Below are positions 39,664 to 48,752 of a stretch of 64,000 nucleotides of DNA, piece by piece; position 1 is the first letter of the stretch, and each line of letters starts with the position of its first letter. The notes under the pieces were generated by a model. It worked only from the letters and a program-made list of their open reading frames with translations, ran no database searches and had not been told where the DNA came from. The position numbers were made by a program, and so were the translations under genes. Source of the DNA: Oscillospiraceae bacterium (GTDB taxonomy: Bacteria > Bacillota > Clostridia > Oscillospirales > Acutalibacteraceae); assembly GCA_015065765.1 (NCBI GenBank), contig SVPP01000014.1, positions 1 to 64,000 on the forward strand. Direction: 5' to 3'.

Positions 39664-41199
39664 ATGAGAATTAAAAACTCCAAGGCAACTGATGTCAAAG
39701 AAAAATTAGGACTTTTAGAATACGGCGCATATACCGTTGACAGAGTAGGTCAGAATCTGAAATCTGCTTTGTCAGGTGTTTTCGGCGGTCTGGTTGTTTC
39801 CACATACTTAGGACTGAGCGAAAGTGCCTACCTTACATACACATCAATCGCATTTGTTCTTTCTTTCTGGGATATTTTCAACGATATCCTTGTAGGTAAT
39901 GTTATCGACAGAAGACGGAAGAATCATCCCAGATGGGGACGCTTCAAACCCGTGCTTCTGTGGCTTCTTATTCCCACAGCATTTCTTTCAATTGCAGGTG
40001 CTGTGCCACTTAAGGACTTTTTCCCTCAGATGGGAGATACATTCAAGGTTATTTATCTTGTGATTCTATACCTCGTCAATGACCTTGTAGGAACATTTTA
40101 TAACTCAGCCCTTACGGCTCTCTCAGCAAGACAGTCAACAGATAACACAGAGCGTGGTTATCTTTCGGGTATTGGCGGAATCATCGGATCTGTAATCGGT
40201 GGCAGCGGTACATATATTGCGGCAATTGTTGCGGCGGTTATCCCCGGTGTTCCCGAAGCGGAAAGATACTTCTACGGCATGGTATTTTTCAGTGTTATCG
40301 CAATTCCTGCAACGTTCTTCAACATTGTTGCCACAAAGGAAAGAATTGTGGAGCCGCCAAGACAGGAAGTTCCCAAACTGAGAGATGTTTACACTCAGGT
40401 GCTTAAGAATAAGCCACTTGTACTTATCACAATTGCCGACGTTCTCTCCTCAGGCATGAGCATCGGTTACGGCTTTCTTATCTATGTTTTCAGAGCATGC
40501 TTCTCAGAGGTCACACTTCAGATTTCACTTTTCGGTTTCCAGATAGGTGACGTCCTTCAGGGCTATGAGGCAATTATGGCAGCCTGCTCTGCAGCAACAA
40601 TCGTACCCACAGCCACATCACTTTTCTTAGCACCGATTATCAGAAAATGGATTCCCGACAAACCTCTCTTTATCTTCACAAAATTCTGGACATTCTTCTG
40701 TTACACAGGCTTGTTCATTTCAACATTCCCCATCACAGGAATGGATGCAACAACACTTTTCCTGAAAATTACATTCTGGTATGCACTCCATGGACTTACA
40801 ACAGGCTTCTATTCTGTTGTACCGGGTATGCTCCAGCTTACAGCGTATGACTACGGCGAGTACAAATTCGGTCAGCGTAACGAGGCAACTGTCAGCGCGC
40901 TGAAATCAACTCTCACGAAAATCATCGGTTCTCTGGGTAACTACGCATCATCATGGTGTCTTGTTCTCATCGGTTATGTGCAGAACGGAACAGAGGTTGC
41001 AAACATCACCACCGATACAAAGCAGTGGCTTATCACACTCTTTGCAATTTTCCCCGCAGTATCTTCGCTTATGGCTATCATTCCCATGCTGTTCTATAAG
41101 CTTGGCGGAAAACAGCAGAAAGAAATGGTTGAAGAACTGAACAAACGCCGTCAGCAGACACTTGACGAGATGAACGAAAAAGAAACAACCAACGTTTAA
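39664..41199 (+). CDS. GPH-family sugar:cation symporter
   Basis: A 511-residue carrier with about twelve membrane segments (GPH/MFS_2 family). It opens LGLLEYGAYTVDRVGQNLKSAL and has the early DIFNDILVGNVIDRRRKNHPRWGRFKP loop, a hallmark of the family. STDNTERGYLSG is the central loop. It imports glycosides, pentosides or uronides with a cation; the substrate is unknown. It starts 11 nt after der, so it may ride on that transcript, an odd pairing. The C-terminus is a hydrophilic tail of about 30 residues. Confidence 0.85.
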   Translation: MRIKNSKATDVKEKLGLLEYGAYTVDRVGQNLKSALSGVFGGLVVSTYLGLSESAYLTYTSIAFVLSFWDIFNDILVGNVIDRRRKNHPRWGRFKPVLLWLLIPTAFLSIAGAVPLKDFFPQMGDTFKVIYLVILYLVNDLVGTFYNSALTALSARQSTDNTERGYLSGIGGIIGSVIGGSGTYIAAIVAAVIPGVPEAERYFYGMVFFSVIAIPATFFNIVATKERIVEPPRQEVPKLRDVYTQVLKNKPLVLITIADVLSSGMSIGYGFLIYVFRACFSEVTLQISLFGFQIGDVLQGYEAIMAACSAATIVPTATSLFLAPIIRKWIPDKPLFIFTKFWTFFCYTGLFISTFPITGMDATTLFLKITFWYALHGLTTGFYSVVPGMLQLTAYDYGEYKFGQRNEATVSALKSTLTKIIGSLGNYASSWCLVLIGYVQNGTEVANITTDTKQWLITLFAIFPAVSSLMAIIPMLFYKLGGKQQKEMVEELNKRRQQTLDEMNEKETTNV

Positions 41200-41201
41200 A
41201 T

Positions 41202-41232
41202 AAAAATCCCTGTCACCTGACAGGGATTTTTT
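41202..41232 (+). terminator. Terminator of the der-transporter unit
   Basis: AAAAATCCCTGTCA pairs with TGACAGGGATTTTT around a CC-centred loop. Confidence 0.88.
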
Positions 41233-41275
41233 ATGCAGAATGCAGAGTTGATGCATAACTGAATGTACATATAAA

Positions 41276-42568
41276 TTATAATTTCTCAACAAGCGTATCT
41301 ACATCTTTAAGATTAATTCTCTTCGACACGATGTAAGTTCTTCTTGATTGTTTGCCTTTGTCGGTTTTCTGTGTACCTTCTTTCATTTCCTCAGGTGAGA
41401 AAATGCCGTATGAAGATGTGACAACTGTGCCGTCAGGGAGAACAACATTTCCGCAGTAGCCTGTGTCGCCGTTGGCGGCAAGAGCAGGAGAGTCCTGATT
41501 GTTAAGATATGTGTGTGCAATCTTTATGCGGTACTGACCTTCCTTTCCGTTTTTAAGGTCATCGTATGTACCAACCCATGCAACCCAACCTTCGGAGTAC
41601 CAGTTTCTTTTGACAGGTTCCACGTTATTTTTGTCATAGGCTTCCTTGTTTCTCTCAATTGAGCGGAAGGTGATGAAAAGTCTGCCGTCGGGAGTGTAGT
41701 CTGCCTTGTGTCTCTCGCCGTTCAGTGAAACAGGAGCTTCAACCGGCTCAGACCATGTTTTGCCCTCGTCATTTGAGAACATAAGAAGGCTTGTGCATCT
41801 TTTTTTGTTACACCTTGCGATAAGGCAGATTTCGTCTCCTTCACCCTTGTCTGAACGGACAGCCTCAACCTCGCAGATGCCTGCATATTTTTCATATTTT
41901 CTGTATTTCTTAAGATACTTTCTCGGTTCTGACCAATGGTAGTCACCATTTTCGTCAAAAGTGAGAATAGTCATGAAATTCTCGAATTTGCTGTTATGGA
42001 AAAGAGCCATCCACTTGTCAACAAATTTTCCGTTTTCCTTGAGACGTGTAAGGGAAGCCATGGAAACTACGGGGATTGTGGGGTAGTCAGAGTTCTTGTC
42101 ATAGAAAAGTTTAAACTCTGACCAGGTTTCACCCTCATCGTCAGAAATTGAACAGTTCCATCCGCCGGGAGTGGGAGTGTTCGGCCACTTGGGATTACCT
42201 GAAATAAGAATCAGTTTTTCTTTGCCGTCAGTAAACTGCAAACGGTAAACAGTAGGTGTTTCAAGGGATTTCTTCCATGATTCGGGGGGATTTTTTATTG
42301 TCTCTGTGTAGCTTTTACCGCCGTCAACAGAAATTTTTGAAATGATTCTTCCCTTGCCGTGACCTTCGGGGTAGAAGGTGAGGACGTTTCCGTTTCTGAG
42401 AAGAACTGAATCGGGATGTCCTAAGTAGGCAGATGAATCATCCACGGTCACATTTTCATAAAGATATTCAAGCTCCGCAGGTGTGTTTTCAGGCTTTAGA
42501 GCTAAATCAACCTGAGGGATTGAATAGTAAGGAACTTTTTTTGCAAAAGGTTTTCTGAAGAAAAACAT
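41276..42568 (-). CDS. Sialidase-like BNR/Asp-box protein, cytosolic
   Basis: A 430-residue six-bladed propeller protein of the sialidase superfamily. Asp-box motifs (SxDxGxxW) are visible as SVDGGKSY, SDDEGETWSE and SNDEGKTWSE. LGHPDSVLLRNGNVLTFYPEG at the front is typical of exo-sialidase-like families. There is no signal peptide, so it acts inside the cell or is not a classical secreted neuraminidase. ATG 42568 is seven nt after AAGGTG. It is a single-gene unit under promoter 42599-42627. Other Asp-box glycosidases or phosphorylase-like enzymes are possible. Confidence 0.65.
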   Translation of the reverse strand: MFFFRKPFAKKVPYYSIPQVDLALKPENTPAELEYLYENVTVDDSSAYLGHPDSVLLRNGNVLTFYPEGHGKGRIISKISVDGGKSYTETIKNPPESWKKSLETPTVYRLQFTDGKEKLILISGNPKWPNTPTPGGWNCSISDDEGETWSEFKLFYDKNSDYPTIPVVSMASLTRLKENGKFVDKWMALFHNSKFENFMTILTFDENGDYHWSEPRKYLKKYRKYEKYAGICEVEAVRSDKGEGDEICLIARCNKKRCTSLLMFSNDEGKTWSEPVEAPVSLNGERHKADYTPDGRLFITFRSIERNKEAYDKNNVEPVKRNWYSEGWVAWVGTYDDLKNGKEGQYRIKIAHTYLNNQDSPALAANGDTGYCGNVVLPDGTVVTSSYGIFSPEEMKEGTQKTDKGKQSRRTYIVSKRINLKDVDTLVEKL

Positions 42569-42598
42569 AATTTTCACCTTTTCATATTATTTTCTTTG

Positions 42599-42627
42599 AT
42601 TATACCACAAAGGCGCGGAGTATTCAA
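42599..42627 (-). promoter_or_regulatory. Promoter of the sialidase-like gene
   Basis: Minus strand: TTGAAT, 17-nt spacer, TGTGG-TATAAT (extended -10). Confidence 0.72.
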
Positions 42628-42657
42628 TATCAATCTTTTTTCGGCAGTGAGTGTGAA

Positions 42658-45429
42658 TCATGTGATAATCTGAACTTTACTGTTGCCTGATGCATCCTTT
42701 GTTACGATAATCTGCTTGTCGATTTTTTCTTTAAGCTCTCCGATGTGGGAAATAATGCCCACAAGACGGTTGCCTTCGCTGAGACTTGCAAGGGTTGAGA
42801 AAGTTTTGCTGAGTGTCTGTGTGTCAAGAGAGCCAAAGCCTTCGTCAATAAACATTGTGTCAATTTTGATTCCGCCGCCTTGCGCAGTAGACTGTATTTC
42901 GTCTGCAAGACCAAGTGCCAGTGACAGTGAAGCCATAAAACTTTCACCGCCTGAAAGTGTCCTGACACTTCTCTCAGTACCGTTTGTATGGTCAACAACA
43001 GACAACTCAAGACCGCTCTGTGACTTGTTATTTTCACTGTCTTTTGTGCGTTCAAGTGAATACTGACCGTCTGACATTTTTTCGAGCCTTGAATTGGCTC
43101 TGTCAATGATTCTTTCAAAATAAGTCATCTGAATATAAGTTTCCAGCATAACCTTTTCTTTGTCAAGTCTTCCGTTTGCAGTTGCTGAAAGGGAGTGAAG
43201 CCACTTCAGTTTCTTTTCTGTGGCAGACAAAGCCTCAGATCTTTCTCTGATGCGGGAAAGGATGTTGTTGTTTGAAGTAACACGGAAGCCTATCTGCTTA
43301 TGAAGAGTTGAAAGCTTTGTTTTTTCTTCGCTGAGTTCATTTTTCAGTCTCATAGCTTTATCCATGTCAATTTCTTCAGCCTTGGAAAGCTGTTCTTCAA
43401 GCTGGCTGATTTTGCCTTTTGTTTCTGTAATTCTTCTTTCTTCTTCAGCAAATTTTTTGCGGAGATTTTCAAGTGACATTTTCATGAGGCTGAGAGTTTT
43501 TCTCAGCTTTTCAGTTTCTGCAACTGCAAGGGCTTTGCTTTCGAATTTAAGTTTTTTTCCAAGAACATCGCACTGTATTTCAATTTCATCTTTTGATGCC
43601 TGAGCGGAAGCCTTTTTCTCTTTCAGTAAAGCGATTTCATCTGCAGTTTTATTTTTCTTTTCTTCTTCAGAGGGGATAAGTTTATCAAGCTCTGCTTTTC
43701 GTCTTTCGTTATTTTCTTCTTTCCTGATTTCAGATTGAATCAGACTAATTTCTTCTTTTGCTTTTCTGATGAGAGCAGTTGTTTTTTCTTCTGCCTGACT
43801 TATATCTGTTTCAACCATAAGCTCTGCAATCTGTTTCTTTACGCTGTCCTCACGTGCAGACACCTGACTTCTGGCAACGCCGGCTTTTTCGCTGGCATCG
43901 GAAGCGATTTTCATTTTCGCATCTGCATCTTTTTTCGCTGAATTTACTTCAGCTTCTGAGGGAGCGTTTTCAGATTTTTCAGCCTTTGCAGGATGTGACA
44001 CTGAACCGCATACAGGACAGGCTACACCTTCTTCAAGACTCTCTGCAAGAATACCTGCCTGCTCGTCAAGAAAGGATTTGTAAAGGCTGTCATATCTGCT
44101 TTTTGAAAGCTCTGCCTCTTCTTTTGCTGAAAGGTACTGAGCCTGAGCACGCTGAAGAAGGGCTTTGTCTGATGTGAGCTCTGACAGACTTCTGAGCAGA
44201 TTTTCCAGTGATGATATATGCATTTCTGTCTGTTCTTTTTTGTGAAAAAGGTTTGCTTTCTGCACACCTGCATTTTCAAGAGTTTTCTGCTCTTCTCTGA
44301 AAAGATTTATTCTCTCGGTAAGCTTTTCGTATAACGCATTTTTACCTTCAATTTCTCCCAGAAGCTGAGAGAGCATTCTGCTGAGAGACATTGTCTTGCT
44401 TTTCATTTCTTCAAACTTGTCATATTCAGGCAAGGCTTCTTCCATCAGGGTAATCTGCCTTGCAAGGTTTTCATGCTCAGGTATTTTTGCTTCTTCATCT
44501 TCAAGATTCTTTTTCGTTTCATCTGCTTTTTCGCAGAAAACCTGAAGAGCTTTCTTTGTTTCTTCAAGGTCTCTTTTTGATTTTTCCTGTTCTTCACCTT
44601 TTGCAAGAACAGCCGTGACTTTTTCAATGGCTTTTTCGTTTTCTTCAATCTGACGGAGAATTTTATTCTGCCTCTCTTCATCATCTGCGATGATTTTTTC
44701 AATAAGGCAGATAGTGTCGTCTGTTTTCATTTCGTTGTTTTTTGCTTTCTCAACTTCTATAGCAGACACATCATCCTCGTCACATTCAATGCCGTCAATA
44801 TACTGTTTTATGCTGCTCATGAGTGACCTGAATTCACCGTCAACTGATAAGTATGCGTCTTTGATTTCCTCCTGAAACCTGCGGTAAGGCTCAGTTCTGA
44901 AAATTTTACGGAAGATTTCCTGTCGTGATTTCGTATCTGCGGTAAGCAATTTTCTGAATTCACCCTGAGCGATCATGGCAATCTGAGAAAACTGGTTATA
45001 GTCAACACCGAGAATTTCTTCCAGACGGGCGTTTGCTTCATCAATTTTTGTAATGGGCAAGCTGCTGTCGGGACATATCAGTTCAACGGCAGCCTTTGTT
45101 TCCTTCATACCCGATTTATTATTTTTAAGGCGAAAATACGTAGGGTTTCTTTTAACATAATAAACTTTATCGCGGTAAAGGAAGGTAAGTTCCACAAATG
45201 TGGGCACAGAAGGATCTGCATGTTTTGAACGGAGCATGGAAGCTTTTCTGATTTCACCGCTTGCTTTGCCGTAAAGAGCGAAAGCAATGGCATCAAAAAT
45301 CGTTGTTTTGCCTGCACCGGTTTCGCCTGCAATGAGATAAAGTCCATTTGTTCCCAGTTGTTCAAAATCAATCTCCGTAACACCTGAATAAGGTCCGAAG
45401 GCTGACATTACAAGTTTAATCGGTCTCAT
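42658..45429 (-). CDS. sbcC: Exonuclease SbcC, ATPase subunit
   Basis: A 923-residue SMC-like ATPase of the SbcCD (Mre11-Rad50) nuclease, which processes DNA ends and hairpins. Walker A is GETGAGKT (35-42). Long Glu/Lys-rich coiled coils flank a zinc hook CPVC near residue 470. The signature LSGGESFMASLSLALGLADE and Walker B TMFIDEGFGSLD are at the C-terminus. It starts four nt before the end of sbcD (ATGA overlap). In a genome with many palindromic repeats the hairpin-cutting SbcCD is a fitting neighbour, though it is widespread. Confidence 0.95.
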   Translation of the reverse strand: MRPIKLVMSAFGPYSGVTEIDFEQLGTNGLYLIAGETGAGKTTIFDAIAFALYGKASGEIRKASMLRSKHADPSVPTFVELTFLYRDKVYYVKRNPTYFRLKNNKSGMKETKAAVELICPDSSLPITKIDEANARLEEILGVDYNQFSQIAMIAQGEFRKLLTADTKSRQEIFRKIFRTEPYRRFQEEIKDAYLSVDGEFRSLMSSIKQYIDGIECDEDDVSAIEVEKAKNNEMKTDDTICLIEKIIADDEERQNKILRQIEENEKAIEKVTAVLAKGEEQEKSKRDLEETKKALQVFCEKADETKKNLEDEEAKIPEHENLARQITLMEEALPEYDKFEEMKSKTMSLSRMLSQLLGEIEGKNALYEKLTERINLFREEQKTLENAGVQKANLFHKKEQTEMHISSLENLLRSLSELTSDKALLQRAQAQYLSAKEEAELSKSRYDSLYKSFLDEQAGILAESLEEGVACPVCGSVSHPAKAEKSENAPSEAEVNSAKKDADAKMKIASDASEKAGVARSQVSAREDSVKKQIAELMVETDISQAEEKTTALIRKAKEEISLIQSEIRKEENNERRKAELDKLIPSEEEKKNKTADEIALLKEKKASAQASKDEIEIQCDVLGKKLKFESKALAVAETEKLRKTLSLMKMSLENLRKKFAEEERRITETKGKISQLEEQLSKAEEIDMDKAMRLKNELSEEKTKLSTLHKQIGFRVTSNNNILSRIRERSEALSATEKKLKWLHSLSATANGRLDKEKVMLETYIQMTYFERIIDRANSRLEKMSDGQYSLERTKDSENNKSQSGLELSVVDHTNGTERSVRTLSGGESFMASLSLALGLADEIQSTAQGGGIKIDTMFIDEGFGSLDTQTLSKTFSTLASLSEGNRLVGIISHIGELKEKIDKQIIVTKDASGNSKVQIIT

Positions 45430-46550
45430 TTGTTTTCCTCCAGAATTTTTTCAAAGAGTTTCGCGGAAAATTCACGTTGTTCGTCGCTCATGGGATGATT
45501 GTTCATCATTTCAAAAAATTCACAGAAAAACTCAATGTGTGATTTATTCTGATTGTTTTCCGTAATGATGAAATCACCGCATCTTCGTGTGCGGGTGTTA
45601 TCGTAAACAATATTCATGATGTTGGGGTAAATAACACGAAGACGGTTCATGGCATCGGGAACATCTTCCTCGTCTGTGAGAATAACACGCGTGTAGTCCT
45701 CGCTTTTTGAGCCTGTTTCCATGATTTCGTCAAAAGCTCCTCTGATTTCTTTCCAGTCATGCATGGGCACAAGGGGAACAGTTCTGATTTCATGTTCACC
45801 TTTTTCTCCGAGGGTAACAACAGTTACTGATTTCTTGTGATTGACTTCTGAGAAAGAATATTTAAGGGGTGTTCCGCAGTATCTGATTTTTTCGTCCGAG
45901 ATGTTCTGCGGACCGTGAATATGTCCGAGAGCAACATAATCGAACTTTTCAAACACCCTTGCATCAACATTGTCAGAACCGCCCACAGAAATTTCTTCCG
46001 AGTCGCATCTGGCAGCGCCTGTGACAAACTGATGGGTTATGATAACGTTACGTTCGTTTTCGTTTATGTTCATGTTTCTGATTGCGGTGTCAACGGCATC
46101 AGTGTAGCTTTCGATGTTTTCTTCTTCAAAAAATTTTCTCACATGAACAGGCTTGATAAAGGGAAGCATGTAGAAATTGACTTTGCCGAATTTATCTTCA
46201 ATGCAGATAGGTTCAACCTTTCCGTCATAGACAGGTGACATATGTATACCGCTTATATCCATAAGTCTTCCGCCGAATGCAATACGCTCGGGGGAATCGT
46301 GGTTTCCGCTGATTACAAAAGTATGAAGCTTTCGCTTTGCCAGCTTTACGAGGAAGTTGTCAAAAAGCTGAACAGCCTCTGCAGACGGTACAGATTTATC
46401 GTAAATGTCACCTGCAATAAGAACGGCATCAGGTTTTTCCTCGTCAATTATATTGATTATTTTAGTAAGAATATATTTCTGGTCTTCAAGCATGGAAAAT
46501 TCTTTTACACGTTTTCCTATGTGCAGATCAGACAAGTGAATCAGTTTCAT
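45426..46550 (-). CDS. sbcD: Exonuclease SbcD, nuclease subunit
   Basis: A 374-residue Mre11-type nuclease. The calcineurin-like metal motifs are complete: LSDLHIGK (near 7), GDIYDKS (near 47), SGNHDSPER (near 80), ITHQFV, and ALGHIHGPQ (near 205). It pairs with SbcC through the overlapping downstream gene. AGGTTA precedes the ATG and a promoter is at 46606-46634. Confidence 0.95.
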   Translation of the reverse strand: MKLIHLSDLHIGKRVKEFSMLEDQKYILTKIINIIDEEKPDAVLIAGDIYDKSVPSAEAVQLFDNFLVKLAKRKLHTFVISGNHDSPERIAFGGRLMDISGIHMSPVYDGKVEPICIEDKFGKVNFYMLPFIKPVHVRKFFEEENIESYTDAVDTAIRNMNINENERNVIITHQFVTGAARCDSEEISVGGSDNVDARVFEKFDYVALGHIHGPQNISDEKIRYCGTPLKYSFSEVNHKKSVTVVTLGEKGEHEIRTVPLVPMHDWKEIRGAFDEIMETGSKSEDYTRVILTDEEDVPDAMNRLRVIYPNIMNIVYDNTRTRRCGDFIITENNQNKSHIEFFCEFFEMMNNHPMSDEQREFSAKLFEKILEENK

Positions 46551-46605
46551 AAATTAACCTCCGCATTTAATGCTTTAACGGAACATCTGCCATTGTATGG
46601 CAACT

Positions 46606-46634
46606 ATTATATCACAAATTCCCGCCGTACACAA
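46606..46634 (-). promoter_or_regulatory. Promoter of sbcDC
   Basis: Minus strand: TTGTGT, 17-nt spacer, TGTGA-TATAAT (extended -10). Confidence 0.65.
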
Positions 46635-46780
46635 TATTGTTTGAACCGTGGCAGAAATTATACTGTAATCTGCGTGCTGTTACTTCAATAATTAAATGCA
46701 TCATAGTTGACTCATGAGGTGCAACAGGTATATTGATAAAGATTTGAGAAAATTTCACAGAAGTTTTCCACAATAAAGCA

Positions 46781-46809
46781 TTGATTTATGCAAGTTGATA
46801 TATTATAAT
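46781..46809 (+). promoter_or_regulatory. Promoter of the phosphodiesterase-GPH-beta-helix operon
   Basis: TTGATT (46781-46786), 17-nt spacer, TATAAT (46804-46809). The 300-nt gap between the divergent sbcD and this operon holds just these two promoters and one TTTTCCACAA motif. Confidence 0.68.
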
Positions 46810-46852
46810 GTAAAAAACAGAATATTAAAGTTATTATATCGGAGGGAGAAAT

Positions 46853-47773
46853 ATGGACAGAAAATACTCTCACGTAATTGTAGTGGGAATTGACGGTGCA
46901 GGCTCATTTGTCAAGGATGCGGACACACAGAATTTTGACCGCATTTTTGCAGACGGTGCAGTTACTTACGATGCTTTATCTTCAAATCCGTCAATCAGTG
47001 CAGAATGTTGGGGTTCAATGCTCCTTGGTGTGGGTCCTGAAATACATAAACTGACTAACGGAATTGTGAGCTCAACTCCTTACCCCACCGATTCACCGTT
47101 TCCGTCGCTTTTCCGCAGAATAAGAGAAGCTTATCCCGAAGCTGAACTTGGCTCATATTGTGACTGGAATCCTATTACTTACGGCATTGTGGAGAACAAC
47201 ATCGGTGTTTCACACGATACAGCAAATGATGATGAGCTGACACCCATTATCTGTGACTATATCCGGAAAAAGAAACCTGATTTTCTCTTTATTCACTTTG
47301 ACAGCATTGACGGTGCAGGTCATAAATACGGTTATGGAACACCACCGTTTATGAAGCGTATAAATGAAGTTGATAAACTGATAAACGATGTTTACTCAGC
47401 ATCGGAAGAAGCGGGAATAATTGAAGATACTCTCTTTATTGTTGTTGCCGACCACGGCGGAACAAATCCCGGTAACGGCGAAGGCGGCAGCCACGGTGGC
47501 TGGACAGACAGCGAAAAATACGTAACCTTTGCTGTGGCAGGCAGGGGAATAAATAAAACGGAAATCAAGGAAATGAATATCCGTGACCTTGCGGCAATTG
47601 TTCTTTATGCATTGGGAATTGACATGCCCGAATTCAACGAGACGGGATGGACTTCACAGATTCCCGAAGGAATTTTTGATGATGCGTCAATTCCTGCATA
47701 CTGTGATATTTCTCATCTTACAGGTGCCGCACCGAGAATATCAAAAATCAGGCACACATCAGAATTGATTTAA
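46853..47773 (+). CDS. Alkaline-phosphatase-superfamily phosphodiesterase
   Basis: A 306-residue protein of the type I phosphodiesterase/nucleotide pyrophosphatase family. It opens HVIVVGIDGAGS, the first metal-binding aspartate. SNPSISAECWGSMLLGV gives the nucleophile Ser or Thr region, FIHFDSIDGAGHKYGY gives Asp/His ligands, and VVADHGG with GSHGGW gives the last Asp-His pair. There is no signal peptide, so it is cytosolic. It heads an operon with an LRR membrane protein, a GPH transporter and a beta-helix enzyme, so it may remove phosphate-linked groups from imported glycans (inference). Confidence 0.8.
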   Translation: MDRKYSHVIVVGIDGAGSFVKDADTQNFDRIFADGAVTYDALSSNPSISAECWGSMLLGVGPEIHKLTNGIVSSTPYPTDSPFPSLFRRIREAYPEAELGSYCDWNPITYGIVENNIGVSHDTANDDELTPIICDYIRKKKPDFLFIHFDSIDGAGHKYGYGTPPFMKRINEVDKLINDVYSASEEAGIIEDTLFIVVADHGGTNPGNGEGGSHGGWTDSEKYVTFAVAGRGINKTEIKEMNIRDLAAIVLYALGIDMPEFNETGWTSQIPEGIFDDASIPAYCDISHLTGAAPRISKIRHTSELI

Positions 47774-47786
47774 GGAGTTGATAAAA

Positions 47787-48752
47787 TTGAAAACATGGCA
47801 AAAAGCGACGTTTATTATTGTTCTTGTAGTATTTATTATCGCATCTGTTACTATTTCGTTCATTTCGCTGGCAAGAGCACCGTTTGAATATGAGTATCAG
47901 ACAGAGCTTGGCGAAAACGCAAACGAAGAAGGCTGGGTCATGTTTGGCTTTAACGGAAATCCGCAGACAGCAGATGTGCGTATTGATTTTGTCCGTGACG
48001 AGGACGGAAACAATCCTGATAAAACAAAGCCTGTTTCGGCAGTAGGCAATTTCACAATGAACACCGATGAATATGTAGAAACTATTTATATCGGTAAAGA
48101 TGTTAAATACATAGACGAAACATCATTCTTCTACTGCAAAATGTTAAGGTCGATTGAAGTTGATAAAGATAATCCATATTACACTTCTGTTGACGGAGTG
48201 CTTTTCACAAAGGATATGAAAACACTTGTTGTATACCCATATAACAAAGGCGGTGCACACAACGAAGAAATTGAAGCTACTCCCGCAGAAGCAATGACTT
48301 ATACAATTCCCGAGGGCGTTGAAAGAATCGCCGCCGCTGCATTCTATAAAAACGATATACTCACAGAGGTGAAGCTGCCCTCGACTCTGAAAGAAATCGG
48401 CGATATGGCTTTCTTCAAGTGTGAAAAAATCTCGCTCGTCACACTTCCTGATGGCCTTGAAAAAATAGGCTCTGATGCTTTCAGCTATTGCCACGGAATG
48501 AAGCCCTTGATTTATATTCCCGCTTCCGTAAAGGAAATCGGAAATTATGCATTTTACTCATGTGCAAACCTGAATGCGTTTTATATGGGTGCGAAAAGCG
48601 AGGATGAAATAATTCAGGGCGAAAGCTGGCTCCCTAAAAACATTGAAAAAACAGTTATAAATATTGCACCTGAGGCTCAGTACGGCAAAACACGTGCCGA
48701 TGCAGATGAAATAATCAGAACAATCACGACAGAAGAAGGAGGGGAAAACTGA
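47787..48752 (+). CDS. Membrane-anchored leucine-rich-repeat (BspA-like) protein
   Basis: A 321-residue protein with one N-terminal membrane segment (ATFIIVLVVFIIASVTIS) and an outside domain. Residues from about 95 on are LRR_5/BspA repeats: IDETSFFYCKMLRSIEV, VERIAAAAFYKNDILTEVKL, LKEIGDMAFFKCEKISLVTL, LEKIGSDAFSYC, VKEIGNYAFYSC. The start is TTG 47787, nine nt after AAGGAG; the TTG at 47778 abuts that site. Its stop overlaps the next start as TGATG, so translation is coupled to the GPH transporter. It may capture or sense a glycan at the surface. Confidence 0.8.
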   Translation: MKTWQKATFIIVLVVFIIASVTISFISLARAPFEYEYQTELGENANEEGWVMFGFNGNPQTADVRIDFVRDEDGNNPDKTKPVSAVGNFTMNTDEYVETIYIGKDVKYIDETSFFYCKMLRSIEVDKDNPYYTSVDGVLFTKDMKTLVVYPYNKGGAHNEEIEATPAEAMTYTIPEGVERIAAAAFYKNDILTEVKLPSTLKEIGDMAFFKCEKISLVTLPDGLEKIGSDAFSYCHGMKPLIYIPASVKEIGNYAFYSCANLNAFYMGAKSEDEIIQGESWLPKNIEKTVINIAPEAQYGKTRADADEIIRTITTEEGGEN

